Shown: positions 1-12,463, counted from the first letter of the stretch. The stretch is DNA of 64,000 nt from Ustulina deusta (GCA_023159155.1 JAJNNX010000003.1:744001-808000), one strand, 5' to 3'. Translations and numbers: made by a program. Notes: generated by a model not told the origin, from the sequence alone.

Positions 1-463
1 GATTTCAGCCTGTTCATCATTAGCGTGATAGCTCGACTTGGTATAATTCGACTCTTACCTCGATCATGCGCAATTCGCTCTTAGGGAGGTTGACCAGCTT
101 GATCTGCTTGACAGCAACAGCTTCACCGGTGCCCCAGTTAAAAGCCTTATAGACGGCACCGAAAGCTCCCTTGCCTATGCATTCCCCCAATCGCTGTGCA
201 CCACGTTCGGTCAGCCTCGGCATGGCCCGCCAATGTCCTCGGCTGGGCAATCGAGCGTGTACACGTACGTAATCTTTCAAGCCCGGGTCTTGCAAGGCCC
301 TCTCACGACCATTGCTCTCCTTCCTGGGTGTATTGGGGGGTCGGTCGTGTCGTGCGGCCACTATATTCGGCCTCCCATTCGCGGCATGGTATTGACGCTC
401 GCCGGAAGACATGCCTCCATCGGAAGGCAGTGGCTTCTGCGGCGAACTTGGCGCCATGGCCAC
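1..463 (-). CDS. sepH: SepH/Cdc7-like septation protein kinase, N-terminal part (partial)
   Basis: The window holds the first 113 residues of a Ser/Thr kinase whose remainder lies beyond base 1. I read exons 463-269, 193-59 and 9-1. The 75-nt intron 268-194 (GTACGT donor, CTGAC branch, CACAG acceptor) keeps the frame open, so a naive reading adds 25 spurious residues. Removing it joins GLKDY directly to RLGECIGKGAFGAVYKAF, the glycine-rich loop. The catalytic-lysine strand VAVKQIKL follows. The second intron, 58-10, has a CTAAT branch site, and exon 3 opens with AEI. This N-terminus matches the MAP4K-like septation initiation kinase of filamentous fungi (SepH in Aspergillus, Cdc7 in fission yeast), which acts at spindle poles to trigger septum formation. 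That role is family knowledge. A serine/proline-rich leader of about 60 residues precedes the domain. Confidence 0.85.
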
Positions 464-3400
464 CGCTTACCGGCGTGGATTCGAGGGCACTCGGAGCAGC
501 CTCAGCTTTCCTAGAGAGGAGCAGTTGGTCAGTCAGGGCTCAATCAAGGTCAGCCCAGTGGCCAGACAGCATACGAACGATTGAAGTGGACTGCAGTGCT
601 GGGCTGGATGCGTGGTTGTTCATCGGGTGGTGTACGCACTTGTCCGCGTGCGGGAAGCATTGATGTTCATGGAGGCGGTAGAGGTATGTAGGCAGGTCAG
701 CGCCTCGGGGAATGCAGGTCGGTAGCGGGAGTGATAGTGGTAGTAGTAGTGGATGGTTGTCATGCAGGAAAGTCCTTTTGGTTAGGTGGTTCGAAGTGCA
801 GATCGCTGCGGGGTTGTAGGTAAGTCGGAGGTGCACTGGAAAGGTTCCTTTTCCAGGAAGGCTTCCAGGGGTGCCATGATTTTAATTGGCCCGGTGAGAT
901 AGTGATGCGGGCGTGGGGATCTCGGGAACTAGGCAGTGCAGGGTGCCTAGACCACCTCTCTGCAGGTAGGTGGTAGGTAGGCACGACCTTAGTGTATAGG
1001 GTAGCTATAAGGTGCCAAGGACCAAGACAATCCTCCCTTTTTCCTCTTGTTTCTGCTTTCTTTTCGCGCTTGGGCTGATGATCGTCCCTATATTGATTTT
1101 GTGAAGCTTAGCTACCGGCGAAGCGATTCAGGAGATCCGCAGGTGTCAAATGACTTATCGAAAGCTATATATGAAACCAGCCGTGAGTCAGGCATGTCGA
1201 ACAGGGTAGCTTGACTACATGGAACAACCATTCGAGAAAGAAAAAAAAAGGGTTTGAAACCTATGGACTTCTAAGTCAAGTGAAATCGGGTCTACCCGCA
1301 GTGTCTCAGTATAATGCTCCGTACATGGGTTCACCAGGGAGGTTCTATTTTCCTGTTTCTATTCTACAGCACTACATCAAGCAATTTCAGACGGCATTGG
1401 GACTATGCATCGTGAAGGAGGAATAGAGCAAAGATGAAATTCGGGCGAGGTACATGATCAACTCGCTTCTTAGCACTTCCCCAACAATCATCATAACATA
1501 TGATTGCACAAAGACTATTGTAAGATCAGCGTCATTCCTACCAGGACATGTAGGCACTTGATAAGGTGTACAGGTTTTCCCAGCTAGGTCTTGTGAAGGG
1601 CTAGGTGCGATGGATGCTGGAGATACAAGAAAAGATTGCCCAAAATTTTGGTAATATATTATGTTTTCCATTTCCAGTTACTGCTGGATCCTGTATTCAA
1701 TCAGATGTTGTCCAGCTTCGGATGACTTCATCGATAACATTGTCTTCGCAGTTGTCTTAATAGCAGAGATCGCATGAAACGAGAACATCATGCGACGCAA
1801 CTCTCTAAATGGTGTTTCATTATTTCGTTTCGCGTTGTAAGTCGATTAAGACGGCGCTCTATTGACTTGCTTGGGGCTGTCAGGAGTTAAGCTGGCCAAG
1901 CGACTCGAACCGACAAATAGACGGTAAACAGTGCCTGTGGAAGAAAGTTGCCAGATAATTCTGAATGCCATTTAGCTTGTATTACTCCGATCCATATGTA
2001 AGGTCTCCTTATAGGCCACCCTATTCTAAGCATCGAAGTACTATTTGTGGCAGCCCTGATCTGTGAAATAACTTCTTTTTTAAATCCCATAAACGCATAG
2101 ATTCTCCACGTCAACCTGCATTCATTTCACAGCGGTCTGGAGGCAGCAATCAAGGCGTCGAGAATTGGGGCGATATTTCGTGAACACCTCGTTGGATGAT
2201 GTCGACCATTCTGATCAGCGAATGATCTAGCGTGGCAGTTGGCTGTGAGCCGGTACAGATGTCGAACAACACCAGTTCCAGGACGCCCCATATTCGTTGG
2301 TTATTATTTCCTTTGGATATCTGATACTCTCGCAACGCGTATTCGACCGATAGAAATGCGTGACAGGCGGTGGGAAACTGAGGATTGTTCTTTACTTTTT
2401 CCCAGAAACCTCGATGTGTTTGCCGATAGCGTTTGCGGTAGATGCATGAAATCTACGGGGTCGACTTTTCTTTTTCATCTTGTGAACGGAATCTGTCACG
2501 AATGCTTGAGCTAGTTCATTGGGAATCCGAAGGAGCGGATGAAGTCTAGCTTTGTCTAGAAAGGTATCAAATTCCAAGTTATAAAACAAATACATGAAAC
2601 ATGTGAGTTATGTAGATTGTGAAAAGAATAGGAATGCATCGACATTCTTTTGTTTCGTCTCATGGCAGACCAGCTAGGATAATGGGGGAAAGGACATATG
2701 TGTATAGAAAGACAAGGAGGATTCGAAGATGCTACCTAGTAGATAATATTACAGGGCGTATTCAGACCCTTAGACAGATAATCAAGGTAGGAGAATTCAC
2801 CGTGTGTCTTAAAGTTTTTCTATCAAGTATTTTCAAAGTGAGACTGCGTCAGAGGGCGTCAATCCTGGGCTATTTATGCATGCCTTGTAGCTCTCCAAGC
2901 TTAGCCAAGCGACAGTCTATGTTAGCTAAAGCGAACACTATCGCCTTCGGAGCAAGCTATTTCGTCAATAGAATTCAGTAGCCATCTGCTGAACCCATGA
3001 AATTTATTCGCCCAAACATAAGCTTTGTGTCGTATATCCAGGAATGTGTGCTACCGTGATTTACGGCCGCAGGCAATGAACCGAGCACCACAATAGCTTT
3101 TTAGAGGTCTACGGAGCAACATCACCTTTCTCACGGGTGGGCATCTATTTACATAGGAACCTATCGGGAGCGATCGTCCGAATGGAGGATCGGTGGAGGG
3201 GCTGTTAGCTATAGCCCTTGGTAACGCCCACTGCAACAACCAGTCGCTTGTTCTTTGGTGAGAAGTGTTGGTTACAGCTAATTTTAATAGATAGGTACAC
3301 ATGTGTATGAGTTTGCCAGATAATTAGCTAATAATGTTAGTGTCCAAACTCTACATGTCGGCTAGACTAGGCGCCGGTAGAAAAAGAGGTACCAATATAC

Positions 3401-3731
3401 AGCTTTAGCTCAAACCTATTGTGAATCAAAGGAACCCAAGGTGAAGGCTCTGCCTCATCATCCCGTTCGCTCAATAATCTAGCTGATCTCGATTGTTATA
3501 ATTCGGATACCCTGACCAAGCTAAATAGAGCGAGCGCATGTTCGCGAGCGTTGTAATTTTTTGTAGTAAGTCAAACACGCCTAGCTACTTAAGTATGCAG
3601 CAGCGCTGATCAATGCGGTCTCCGTGGGGCCTTAGTCAGGATGACGAAAGTCTATTAAGCGCTAGCTAACTACATATTGCTCCTAAGAACACGAATAAGA
3701 ATATGCTGATACAGCGTTTCGATGCAATACC
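464..3731. other. Intergenic region upstream of the septation kinase
   Basis: This 3.3-kb stretch separates the kinase start from the stop of the carboxypeptidase. It contains only short open frames without recognisable domains or coding bias. The longest (2619-2981, plus strand, 120 codons) shows no motif or sensible neighbour. A GTAGGTAGG-type short repeat lies at 959-985. Nothing else is supported. Confidence 0.5.
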
Positions 3732-5671
3732 TCACATATTCAGCATAGCAACAACGGCCATGGCGCAGACGGCCAAAGAGCCCGCCACATTCAGAGAAGA
3801 CGCGGCGCTTTTGCCGGGTGTCGCGCCACCGGTAGTAGCGTTAGTAGACGCCGAGCTATACGTCGCGGGCCCGGTGCCGTTACCTAGAGTATCGGCCGCG
3901 GGCTGGGTGACGTTGCTTTCGATGGAGAAAGGGTTGGTGGAGCTCAAGCTATCGATGCGGCCGAGGAGGAACTCGATGTGGCGGAAGGCTGCACTGGGAG
4001 CGTATTGGGGAACCATGTGCCCGGAGAGGTCGATGCCGGAGTACGTCAGGCCACGCTCAGTGTGCGCGGATCCCATGATGCCAGCGCCCGCGATGGAGCC
4101 AAGGACGGTCGCGTCAGACTCCACGTAGAGATCGGTAGCGGTGGAATCTTTATGATAGGGCACGAAGAAGGGCTCGATAGGCGGACTCTGGAACCCGAGC
4201 TTGTCACCCCACGTCATGTTCTGGATGCTAAGCAACGTGCCGTTGGGAAGGAGGATCATGTCGAGCGTGCCGTGGGCGATGATAACGTTCTTCGTCGTAT
4301 CAATGACGTGGGGCAAAACACGCCATGTCGTCGGATCCGAAGTGTCTGTGCCATTCACGAACACATCGATGGAGGAGCACTCTTCCCAGGTGTGGTTGGT
4401 GTCTGCGTGGATTGCGAGCTTGACGTCTTCGCGGTCGAAGTAGAGTGGGCCAGATCCTTCGGGGGTGTAGGGGAAAGAGCCGGGGTAACCCAAAACGTCC
4501 CAAAGAAGAGGGCACGTCGTGGCTACTTGGTAAACGTCGAAGCACGGGTTGATGCTGAGCGCATTGTCGGTGACTAGCCCCCAAAGGCCAGCGCATTCGT
4601 CGCTCACGGTGTCGGTGTAGTTGGTCGGCTGCGGGCCCGGTGGCGGATATGTGAGATATTTATCCTGGTAAGCAGCAAAGCCGCAAGACTCGTGGAGCCC
4701 GTGAATTTGCTCGCTGAAACTGTTGTTGAACGGGAACAAGTTGTGATGGTAATCGATGAAGGGCACGGTCGTTAGGGCATCTTGTACGACATCGTTCCCG
4801 ATGACTGGATCGTAGATCAACAGACCCGAGAGGTCATAGTATGTCGTGTCGTTCGCATCCAGCATGGCCGACGCAATATACGGGCAGTATGCGCCGGCAT
4901 AGGATTCGCCGGCAATGTAAACCTTGTACCCTTGCAGGGAAAAGGTATTGACGAAATTCTTCCAGAAGCCCAGCAGTTGCGCCGCGGCGTCCTCCTCACT
5001 TGTCGCAGTCACCGTACCGCGCGAGAAACCGGTTCCGACGGGCTGCTCAACCCAAATAGTGTTGACCAGCCGATTCCACGCCCAGGGGTTAGGCACAGCC
5101 TTGTAAGTGCCATACTGCCAGCTGAAGGGGCCGTTTTCTTGAAGTAAACCTTCAAACGAGGAGCAACCAGGCTGCAATATGTGTTAGTCGAAGCGTTGGG
5201 CCGATGCTCGTCTTGGAAAGGCTACTGGGGGAGCACTTACGCCTCCGTTGAGCCATATCAGAATCTCCTTGGCATCCGAGCCCTCGCTATTGGCGAAGAA
5301 CCAGAAGAATAACTCGTTCTTGTCGTCTGGGTCATCGCTAATCGGAAGATATCCCGAGTACGACTCACCGACGTCGAAGTCTATGTCGGGAATACTCGTT
5401 CCATTGACAGCGAATTCTGTAAGACACTATTAGTCCGAGGAATCGGAGCCTAACACGCAAGGGACAATATCAATTAGTGCTTCTTACTTGTCGTATTCTT
5501 ATTCAAGAACCTGGGTTCAGGCACCACGCGCGTCGCTAGGTAGTGGTCTAGGGCATTGACCTCACTGCGCATCTGCTTGCTGTGCTGTTTCTTGCCAGCG
5601 TGCTGCCAGCTTCGTGCTTCCGCTACGGCGGCCACGGACAGAAGTCCCGTAACAATCGCAGAGCCGCGCAT
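3732..5671 (-). CDS. Serine carboxypeptidase, family S10, secreted and probably GPI-anchored
   Basis: Exons are 5671-5488, 5416-5241 and 5171-3732, giving 599 residues. Intron 5487-5417 has GTAAGA and TTACAG borders; intron 5240-5172 has GTAAGTGC and TTGCAG and splits the family signature WLNGG|PGCSS exactly. The start is the only Met before a signal peptide ([19 protein letters not shown]). Catalytic residues are visible: Ser210 in GESYAGAY, Asp424 in [10 protein letters not shown] and His505 in SGHMVPQY. Many N-glycosylation sequons follow. The last ~24 residues are hydrophobic after a Ser/Thr/Gly-rich stretch, as in GPI-anchor signals. The family removes C-terminal amino acids from peptides at acid pH. 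I infer a cell-wall or plasma-membrane location, not a vacuolar CPY, from the tail. Confidence 0.93.
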
Positions 5672-6748
5672 CTTGAACCAGAAGCAAGTTCACAACCAAC
5701 CAACACTCCTTGTGCTCAATTGTTGTTGCCTATTGCTCGGGATGACCCAGGACGACGGTACAGCTGACACGAAAGCTTTACGCCCAGACTCTGGGCAGAT
5801 CTGGGCAATGCAGGCACGGCAGACGAGTGGGTTAAATAGAAACAAAGAGAGGTGCCAGAACCGAGGCTGTCACCTCGCGGTGCCACACCAGCTGTAATAT
5901 ACCCATCCGCGCAAAAGCAAAGCAGACGAGAACTTCTAGCATCTGGGCCAATCCAACGCCTAGTTGAACTAGCTCCAGTGCAGCTATCTGCAGTTCCCCA
6001 TTCTGGTACAGTCTGTGGCGGTCCATTATCGTATCCTTGCGCATTCCCTCGCGATTCGACGCCTCGAGCGTGTGTTGCTCAACAAGTGGATCCGCTGAGA
6101 ACGTGCGCGAGCCCGGAGACTTGCCAAGATAGGAAGCTGGTATGATAGAACTATTCTCTCCTGGTTGCGAGATAAATAGAAGCTTGGGTCCGCTCGGGGA
6201 TCGCCGTGAACCCAGTAGAGCGGGAAGCGAGACTATTCGGCACATTGAGTTCTTGTGTATCTTAGAGATATTCAAGTTGCATTGCCAGAGTCAATAAGTG
6301 TTGCTAGTGAGCATTGGACATACCTACATGTATTTAAGCTTCACTTAACCTAGGCGGTGCATGTATCTAACCTCATCAGGTACTTCAAGGTACCGTTGGG
6401 TATCCGAGGAGGCACACTAACCCCAGACTCCAAGACTTGGTACGCCCCGGCTGGCACTATGGGGAATTATCGCGCATGTCTTATCTGACGGAAAAATCGG
6501 CAGTCTTTTGAAGCATTGAAATGTGAGCACGCGATCAGACTACATTTTATACACCATAGACCAGAGGCGTAATGTGTTGTTGCTTTTCCGGATTTTGTTG
6601 TTGCAAGGTCGCTCAACATGGGATACGGGGAAGACTTAGCTCGCTGCAGAGTTGCAAAGTGCTTCGCTTTTTCCTCGGGTATTGTACTCTAAGAGTTGGG
6701 ACACAATAAAAGTACAAGATCTACAGGGAGTGGTACGTCCGAAAATAT
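5672..6748. other. Intergenic region between carboxypeptidase and MRF1
   Basis: About 1.1 kb lie between the 5' end of the carboxypeptidase and the 3' end of MRF1. The largest frame (5832-6275, minus, 147 codons) has no recognisable domain and mixed composition, so I do not call it. No repeat or RNA gene is evident. Confidence 0.5.
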
Positions 6749-8104
6749 TTACCGCTTCGCTTTTTTCATACTCTGTGACACAGCAGCGGACCGGGTGGCT
6801 TCTTCCTCGGCGATCAATGCCTGAATGTCCCGCCCAATCAGCCATTCTTTTGTACTGGCCATTATTTTGCCAAGTGACTCTCCGCCATCGAGGACGTCGG
6901 GGAGATTGTAGACATCCAAACCACTTCTATGATCTGAGCATCGGTCCTGGCTGTAGTTATATGTCCGGATCTTATCACCGCGGGTGATCCTGTCTTTGCT
7001 GAGGACGCTATTTCGCAGCGCCCAAGCGGCCTCTTCCCGCTCTTCCCTTCGTCTCTGGGCTATGCGCGATCGAAGTAATGCCCAGGCAGCCTTTCGGTTA
7101 GAATGCTGCGATCGCGAATCTTGCATGGCGACGCTAATGCCGGTTGGCTCGTGAGTAACACGAATAGCGCTTTCCGTCTTGTTGACATGCTGTCCGCCTG
7201 CGCCACTTGCGCGCATTTTCTCCTCGCGGACTTCTGACGGGTTTACATAGAAGAGACTGTCAGGATCATTGACGTCCTCATCAGATATGTTGGTCTCGGG
7301 AAACGACGGCAAAACCCATACGGCGACGGCACTCGTGTGTGTGCGCCCGTTCTTCTCTGTCAAGGGGACGCGCTGAACCCTGTGCATTCCCGCCTCACCG
7401 CGGAATATGTCATAGGCCCCGGCATCTTGAATTTCTAGGACAGCTTCCTGTAATGGTGACTCGTTCACGCCGCCCGGGGACTCGCCGCCATCTGCAACCT
7501 CGTATTTCACCACATGTGTCCGCAACCCTATGCGGGAGCAGTATTGGCGATACATGCGGAAGATGGCATCGGCGAAGTAGCGACCCTCCATGCCCCCTGG
7601 CCCAGGACGGATCTCAATCATGCAAGGCATATCGGCAAAGGGGTCGCGAGGCATCAGAGAGGTGGAGAGGGCGGTCGCAAGGGGCTCGAGGCTCGAATAT
7701 GCCGAAGAGAGCTCCTCGCGAGCCAGTTGTTCTAATTCCTCATCCTTAGCGTCTGTGGACTTGAGGAGAGCTGCAAGCTCGGCAATGGATGACTGCGCGG
7801 CATCCCACTCCTTCAGGGCCACCGCAACACGTGACAACTCGCCAACTCGCTTGACCGTCTTCGTGTCGAAGTTGGATTCGAGGGCGGCAGAGAGATGGTC
7901 ATATTCTTTTGCGATATTTCGGGCGCGTTCGAGCAAGACGAGGGGAAGAGTAGGTGCGGCATCTCGGGAAGGTCAGACTACGGACGAATGAATTGAATGA
8001 GGAATGACAAACCTACTTGTGCTAGTGAAGCGAATAAAAGGCCGATTCAACGACCGGGCCAGGGCTGTACTGCAGCGCCGGCATATCCATTGTGCTGGTA
8101 ACAT
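6749..8104 (-). CDS. MRF1: Mitochondrial peptide chain release factor 1
   Basis: Exons 8104-8017 and 7962-6749 give 433 residues. The main exon carries the class-I release-factor core, with the universally conserved GGQ at residues 285-287 in ASGAGGQHVNKTESAIR and the upstream block EIRPGPGGMEGRYFADAIF. The first exon is too short to stand out. It begins MLPAQWICRRC and is rich in Arg and Ser, as expected for a mitochondrial targeting peptide (mitochondrial proteins of fungi often start W-I/V-C-R-x-C). Splicing 8016-7963 uses GTAGGT, a CTGAC branch site and an unusual GAG acceptor. The nearer TAG acceptor at 7982-7980 would introduce an immediate in-frame stop. The protein hydrolyses peptidyl-tRNA at stop codons on mitochondrial ribosomes. 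The identification is secure; the exact acceptor is inference from phase. Confidence 0.93.
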
Positions 8105-10373
8105 TCTTGAGCATTAGAAGTCTAGATATCCATCCATAGCGAGCTCGAACTCGTATCAACAAGAATCGGAAATTTCTTGCAGCCGATGACAAAGTCTGCC
8201 GGCTGTAGCCGATCGAGGAAAGCCAGGTACAGGGGTACTTACAAGTAGGTAAAAGTAAGTACACTTACTGCACAGGCCACTATCTACCTAGGTAGCTCCC
8301 TGTATTCTTGCATCCTCACGTTTTAAGCACCGGCGTGTGTACAAGGTAAGACAGATGTACAAGACATAAACGAGAAGCTTACAGAGTAAGTCCCAATTGC
8401 TCACGCTCAATTGAATGAGCATTTACCAATTGATGCTCTATGAGGCCAGGTAGGGGAGGGTCGGAATGTTCTATCCTGTGTACTATTATCACGAGAGAGT
8501 AGTGATTGCGCGGTGCAAGATGTCGATGGATTCGCCCGCAATGAATGCAAGGCGGCTATTCTGGAGTTGAGGACGAAGTCTTCTTGACCACAGATGAGAA
8601 TCATCTAGATGGTAAGGAGCAGGAGCTTACGGCTCAAAGACACATTATGGCAGAAGTCAACAAGGAAGACCGCCAAAAGATTCTCGTTGAATATTCAGCC
8701 AATGGCCGTCATTGGGAGGCCATCCCGTCTAACCTCGAGTGCGCTGCTAACCTTTCTGTCAAGTGAGCCTCTTTGTGGAAATCAGGTAGATACTATAGCT
8801 AGTTGGGGGCCCCACGAGGCAAGACGTCAAGTTAAAAGGGCCGTATAGTTGAATGCCTGGTGTACCTGAGTAGACGACAACTATACTACACACATAGTTC
8901 AACTGGTTTAAAAAGGGCTGGATTATTATCAACACCCCAGCCAACGATATATTTTACTTTCAGAAGAGCGTAATTGGCATGTGACGGTGGAGGAGTCCCA
9001 GGTCAATGATAGGAGGGAAATGACGGCTATGGTCACTACACAACCTACCTGTATTCCTAGTTATGAGTGATAACCTTGGGTCGTGGCTCCTCGGGCTGCC
9101 TTGGATCACGGGACCTCTACATACATTGATGCCTTTGCTCCCTGTCGATGAGCTGGGCTGTTTTAAGGTTATTGACTTATGTGACATGTAGATGTGTTGG
9201 GAATATACGGGGGAGTGCTCATATAACCCCTCACAGTAGATGCCTTTGTCAATTAGTCTCCATCCTTCTTACAACCTCTCTTCCCACCAATACTACAACA
9301 GATGCTGTTCTAATTTTCTGATTATGTGAAACATGGTGTCAATAGTGTACGTCTAAGTATACTGGATTCCAATCCGTACGGTCGCAACAGTTACCGACAT
9401 TTCGCCTGTATCTCGTCCAGGACAACAAAGAGGAGCATTTCTAGTACCGAACACAATGTTAACAATGTTAGCTGTCCACGTGACAAGGTATATATATATA
9501 TATTATATATATACAATACAGCATCATAGATGCCAGTCGAGTCTAGTGGATTTTGTGGGCATAAATGACCTCACTAGCGAAATCGAAATCCAGATCCTGC
9601 CTAACCAAGTCGCGGTATTACCCCTGAGACTAATGCAGTACCCCTGCATTTGCCTGGATAAGAATCCTAAATTTGGCGTTTCAGACTTGTTTCTTGGAGC
9701 TCCGTTTCTCAATTGAGTAGGTACTAAGTAGGTACTGAAGGTAATAAATAGTACCTGATGTAGATACTTAGCTAGCGTATACGGAATTTCCCATCACATT
9801 CTTGGGCTCCTTCACAACGACCCAGAAGGCACGACAACCGCCTATGGGATAGGTACTCTCAATCTGGGTATGCGCTGAATTTGAAGACACGCCTGCGTCC
9901 TTCACCTTGTACCAATACGGGGTGCTACCGAAATTCTGGGCACCAGGAGATAACTATTTCTGAGGGAGGTCACTGTTGCACCACCTCCTCAACTTACACG
10001 TACATGTAGATACATAGATGTCTTAGACTAAATAAATATCAATTACGTATGCCCAGAAACGAGGAGAAGGTCGAACTAACGGCTACCAACGCTCCCTCAG
10101 TGGCAAGGGCAACGGGCAACGGGATCCAGGTCGGATGTAACCTCAACGCAACAATAGGAGGTAGGTAGGTAGTAATAAAAGCACTGGCGACCAGCCTGCC
10201 ACCGACATTTTCCTCTGCGCGTCTTGTTTCGTTCAACCCGTCGTCCGCTTTCAACAACACCGTACTTATCCATCGTCTTTCATCGCCGTAAATCCGGAAA
10301 TAATTCCACCACCGCGCTCTCTACAGCGTAAAAGAAAAAGAACACAATACCACTCCCTCCACCAGCCACCAAG
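8105..10373. other. Intergenic region between MRF1 and the CFEM gene
   Basis: This 2.3-kb stretch separates two divergently transcribed genes. It holds scattered GTAGGTA/TACCTA short repeats (8222-8295, 9716-9765, 10158-10173), an AT dinucleotide run at 9488-9513, and a pyrimidine-rich leader just before the CFEM start. The short open frames here show no domain. Confidence 0.5.
9488..9513. repeat. AT dinucleotide microsatellite, self-complementary
   Basis: About 26 bases of alternating T and A, interrupted once by TT, which can fold back on itself as a cruciform or hairpin. It lies in intergenic DNA with no flanking gene within 800 bases. Confidence 0.75.
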
Positions 10374-11047
10374 ATGCAGCTCAAGACCCTCGTTGTTTCT
10401 CTCTTCGTGGCCCTCGCCGCGGCCGACAGCCTCGACGACATCGCCGCCCAGTTCCCCTCGTGCGCCAAGACGTGCCTCGAAGACGGCTCCAAGCAGGCCG
10501 GCTGCGCCACCACCGACTACTCGTGCCAGTGCTCCAAGGTCAACGAGATCACGACCAATTCCCTCCAATGCATCACGGCCGGGTGCAGCACCGACGACAT
10601 TACGAGTACGTTTCTGACAAACCCCACGCGCCATATCTGCAAGACCTTTGCGCTGTGAATGAAGGGATCAAACATGGGGCGCGTAAACAAAACGAGTGGC
10701 CCGATATGCTTTGCTTGCTAACACGCAGCGCACCGACAGAGACTACCCAGATAAGCACCGAGCTCTGCCTCGCCGTCGCCAACCAGGCCGCCGGGTCCGC
10801 CGTAAGCTCGCTCACTGACGCCGCCGGGTCCGCCTTCACGAGCGCGACTGCTGCCGGCGGATCAGCCTTCACGAGCGCCACGGGCGCAGCGGGCTCCGCC
10901 TTCACGAGTGCTACCGCCGCCGCCGGTTCCGCCCACAGCAGCGCTACCGCCAGCACCTCGCCCACCGCGACCCCGGCAGCCGCCAACCACGCCGTCGCGG
11001 GGATGGGTGCATTCGGCGCCGCTGCCATGTTCGCCCTTGCCCTGTAG
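10374..11047 (+). CDS. CFEM-domain secreted protein, probably GPI-anchored
   Basis: Exons 10374-10605 and 10740-11047 give 179 residues. The start follows a cleavable signal peptide (MQLKTLVVSLFVALAAA). The next ~65 residues carry eight cysteines in the CFEM spacing, from FPSCAKTCLEDG to STELCLAV. The eighth Cys comes only after splicing (GTACGT donor, ACAG acceptor at 10738-10739; the earlier CGCAG acceptor breaks the frame). After the domain come degenerate GSAFTSATAAA repeats, four to five copies, then a Ser/Thr/Pro stretch and a hydrophobic end (GAFGAAAMFALAL) suited to GPI attachment. CFEM proteins are cell-surface or secreted proteins of ascomycetes. Some bind haem and some act in host interaction; which applies here cannot be seen. 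Confidence 0.9.
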
Positions 11048-11372
11048 GCAAAGCGACGGAGTGCAGCACGAGTGCGGGGGAACGTGGGGACATGGCGGGG
11101 TGGGGAAAAGGCTGGGATTCTGGCGTTGGGACATCATCCTCTTGGTATCATGATTCGATTCGATTCACCGGCGGCGACCTGGAGGATATAGGTATACACC
11201 TTGCCTATATAAACTTGGCCTCCGCTGTAAAGTAGTACTATATAACTCTATTAACCGAGATCCTCGTCAAAGCCTCAGTAATTCTATGCAATGTCTATGT
11301 GGGTATACATCTAAATCCCGGCTGTGTGTAGATTATAATTCTTTTCGGAAAGTGACGCAACAGGTAGGCTCG
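11048..11372. other. Convergent 3' intergenic gap
   Basis: The CFEM gene and the thioesterase-like gene point at each other across 325 bases. A TATATAAA-like stretch near 11204 and T/A-rich segments could serve 3' end formation. No gene is seen. Confidence 0.45.
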
Positions 11373-12463
11373 TTAGCCAGGGCCAAATACCCCCAGGGGA
11401 CCCTCCTCCCCGGCTTGGAATTGCGTGAGCAGGCCGTCCAGGGATGCGAGGTGCTCTGCGTATCTGAGGCCCTTTCTCCGCTCTGCTTCCGTTCGCTTCC
11501 AATCCCAGGCGGTGGCATCATCAGCAACGTCTCCCTCCGCATGGCCGCCGTTGGCGGTCTCCGCCAGCTCGTCGACGCCGTCATCGGCCCTGATCCAGCC
11601 GCCAGGCCGCTCCGGGAACAGGCCGCTCGCCTCGATGAGCACGGCCGGGTGCACCGTCAGGCGGCCGATCTTGAAGACGTACTTGCTGACGGCGGAGGCG
11701 TGGATCTTGCTCGCCCACGCCTCCTCGGGCGCGGCGTCGGGCTCGACGACGACGGCGGCAGCGCCCTTCTCGACGAAGTGCGTGACGATGTACATCCACT
11801 TGCGGTCCCAGCTGAGGATGCGCGACCACATCTCGAAGCGCTGGTACGGCTTGAGCTCCTTCTTGAAGCTGCACTGTACGCCGCCGAGGACGACGCCGAA
11901 GGCGCCCTTGGCGGCCCGCGCGGGGTCCGAGGGGTCCCGGACGAGCTTCGTGGAGGCGTTGGCGTGGAGCGCGCGGCACCCGCGCCCGAGCAGGTGGCCG
12001 ACGAGGTGCGTGCGGCTGACGTCGAGGTCGGCGAAGTACGTCGAGTTCGACTTGTGGATGTTGTAGTCCACCTCGAGCAGCGTGACGTGCGTCTCCGTCT
12101 TGACGGGGTCGAAGAGCCGGTCGGGCGTGTACGCGCTGCTCGGGCGGAGGATGAGATGCGTGGCCATGCCGTTGAAGACGCGGAACTGCGAGACGATTCA
12201 TCTGTCAGAGAGAGAACAAAGCCGGGAGGAGACGGGAGATCCGGAGGGGGAGAGGTGCATACCGTCCAAGCCAGCGGCAAGCTCTTCCAGTTCACCAGGA
12301 CCACGACGAGCGCGACGACACGGCTCGTCCTGCCCGGCCCGGTGAAGAAGGCCGTGATGGCGGCCACGGCATTGCCCTTGTATGCGCCGTACAGAATGGC
12401 TGGGAGGAGCGCTGGTGCGGCGAACCGGACAATCCGGCTTATAGGTCCGACGGCGGACGCCAT
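11373..12463 (-). CDS. Thioesterase-like (hotdog, THEM6-type) membrane-associated protein
   Basis: Exons 12463-12263 and 12185-11373 give 337 residues. The intron 12262-12186 has a GTATGC donor and a CGCAG acceptor; the nearer GACAG would shift the frame. Splicing produces LPLAWTFRVFNGMATHL, the expected junction for this family. The N-terminus has one or two hydrophobic segments (FAAPALLPAILYGAY and RVVALVVVLVNW). The main body resembles 4-hydroxybenzoyl-CoA-thioesterase/THEM6-type proteins, with VDYNIHKSNSTYFADLDVSR and KELKPYQRFEMWSRILSWD. In fungi these are often labelled capsule polysaccharide biosynthesis proteins, a historical name; acyl-thioester hydrolysis is family inference. I chose Met at 12463 rather than the upstream in-frame Met at 12619 because the family starts directly before the hydrophobic segment. 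GC content is high, so opposite-strand open frames are shadows. Confidence 0.82.

Noticed and set aside
194..268. 25 extra residues in the septation kinase if read without splicing
   Set aside because: The segment has exact intron borders and a CTGAC branch site, and removal restores the family sequence GLKDY-RLGECIGKG.
2619..2981. 120-codon plus-strand open frame in the long gap after the septation kinase
   Set aside because: No domain, no signal peptide, AT-rich and without coding character. It looks like chance in a 3-kb gap.
5832..6275. 147-codon minus-strand frame between carboxypeptidase and MRF1
   Set aside because: No recognisable motif; several overlapping frames of similar quality exist on the other strand.
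10600..11028. Long minus-strand frame opposite the CFEM gene
   Set aside because: Mirror image of the Ala/Ser/Thr repeat region; Ala/Val-rich translation without motif.
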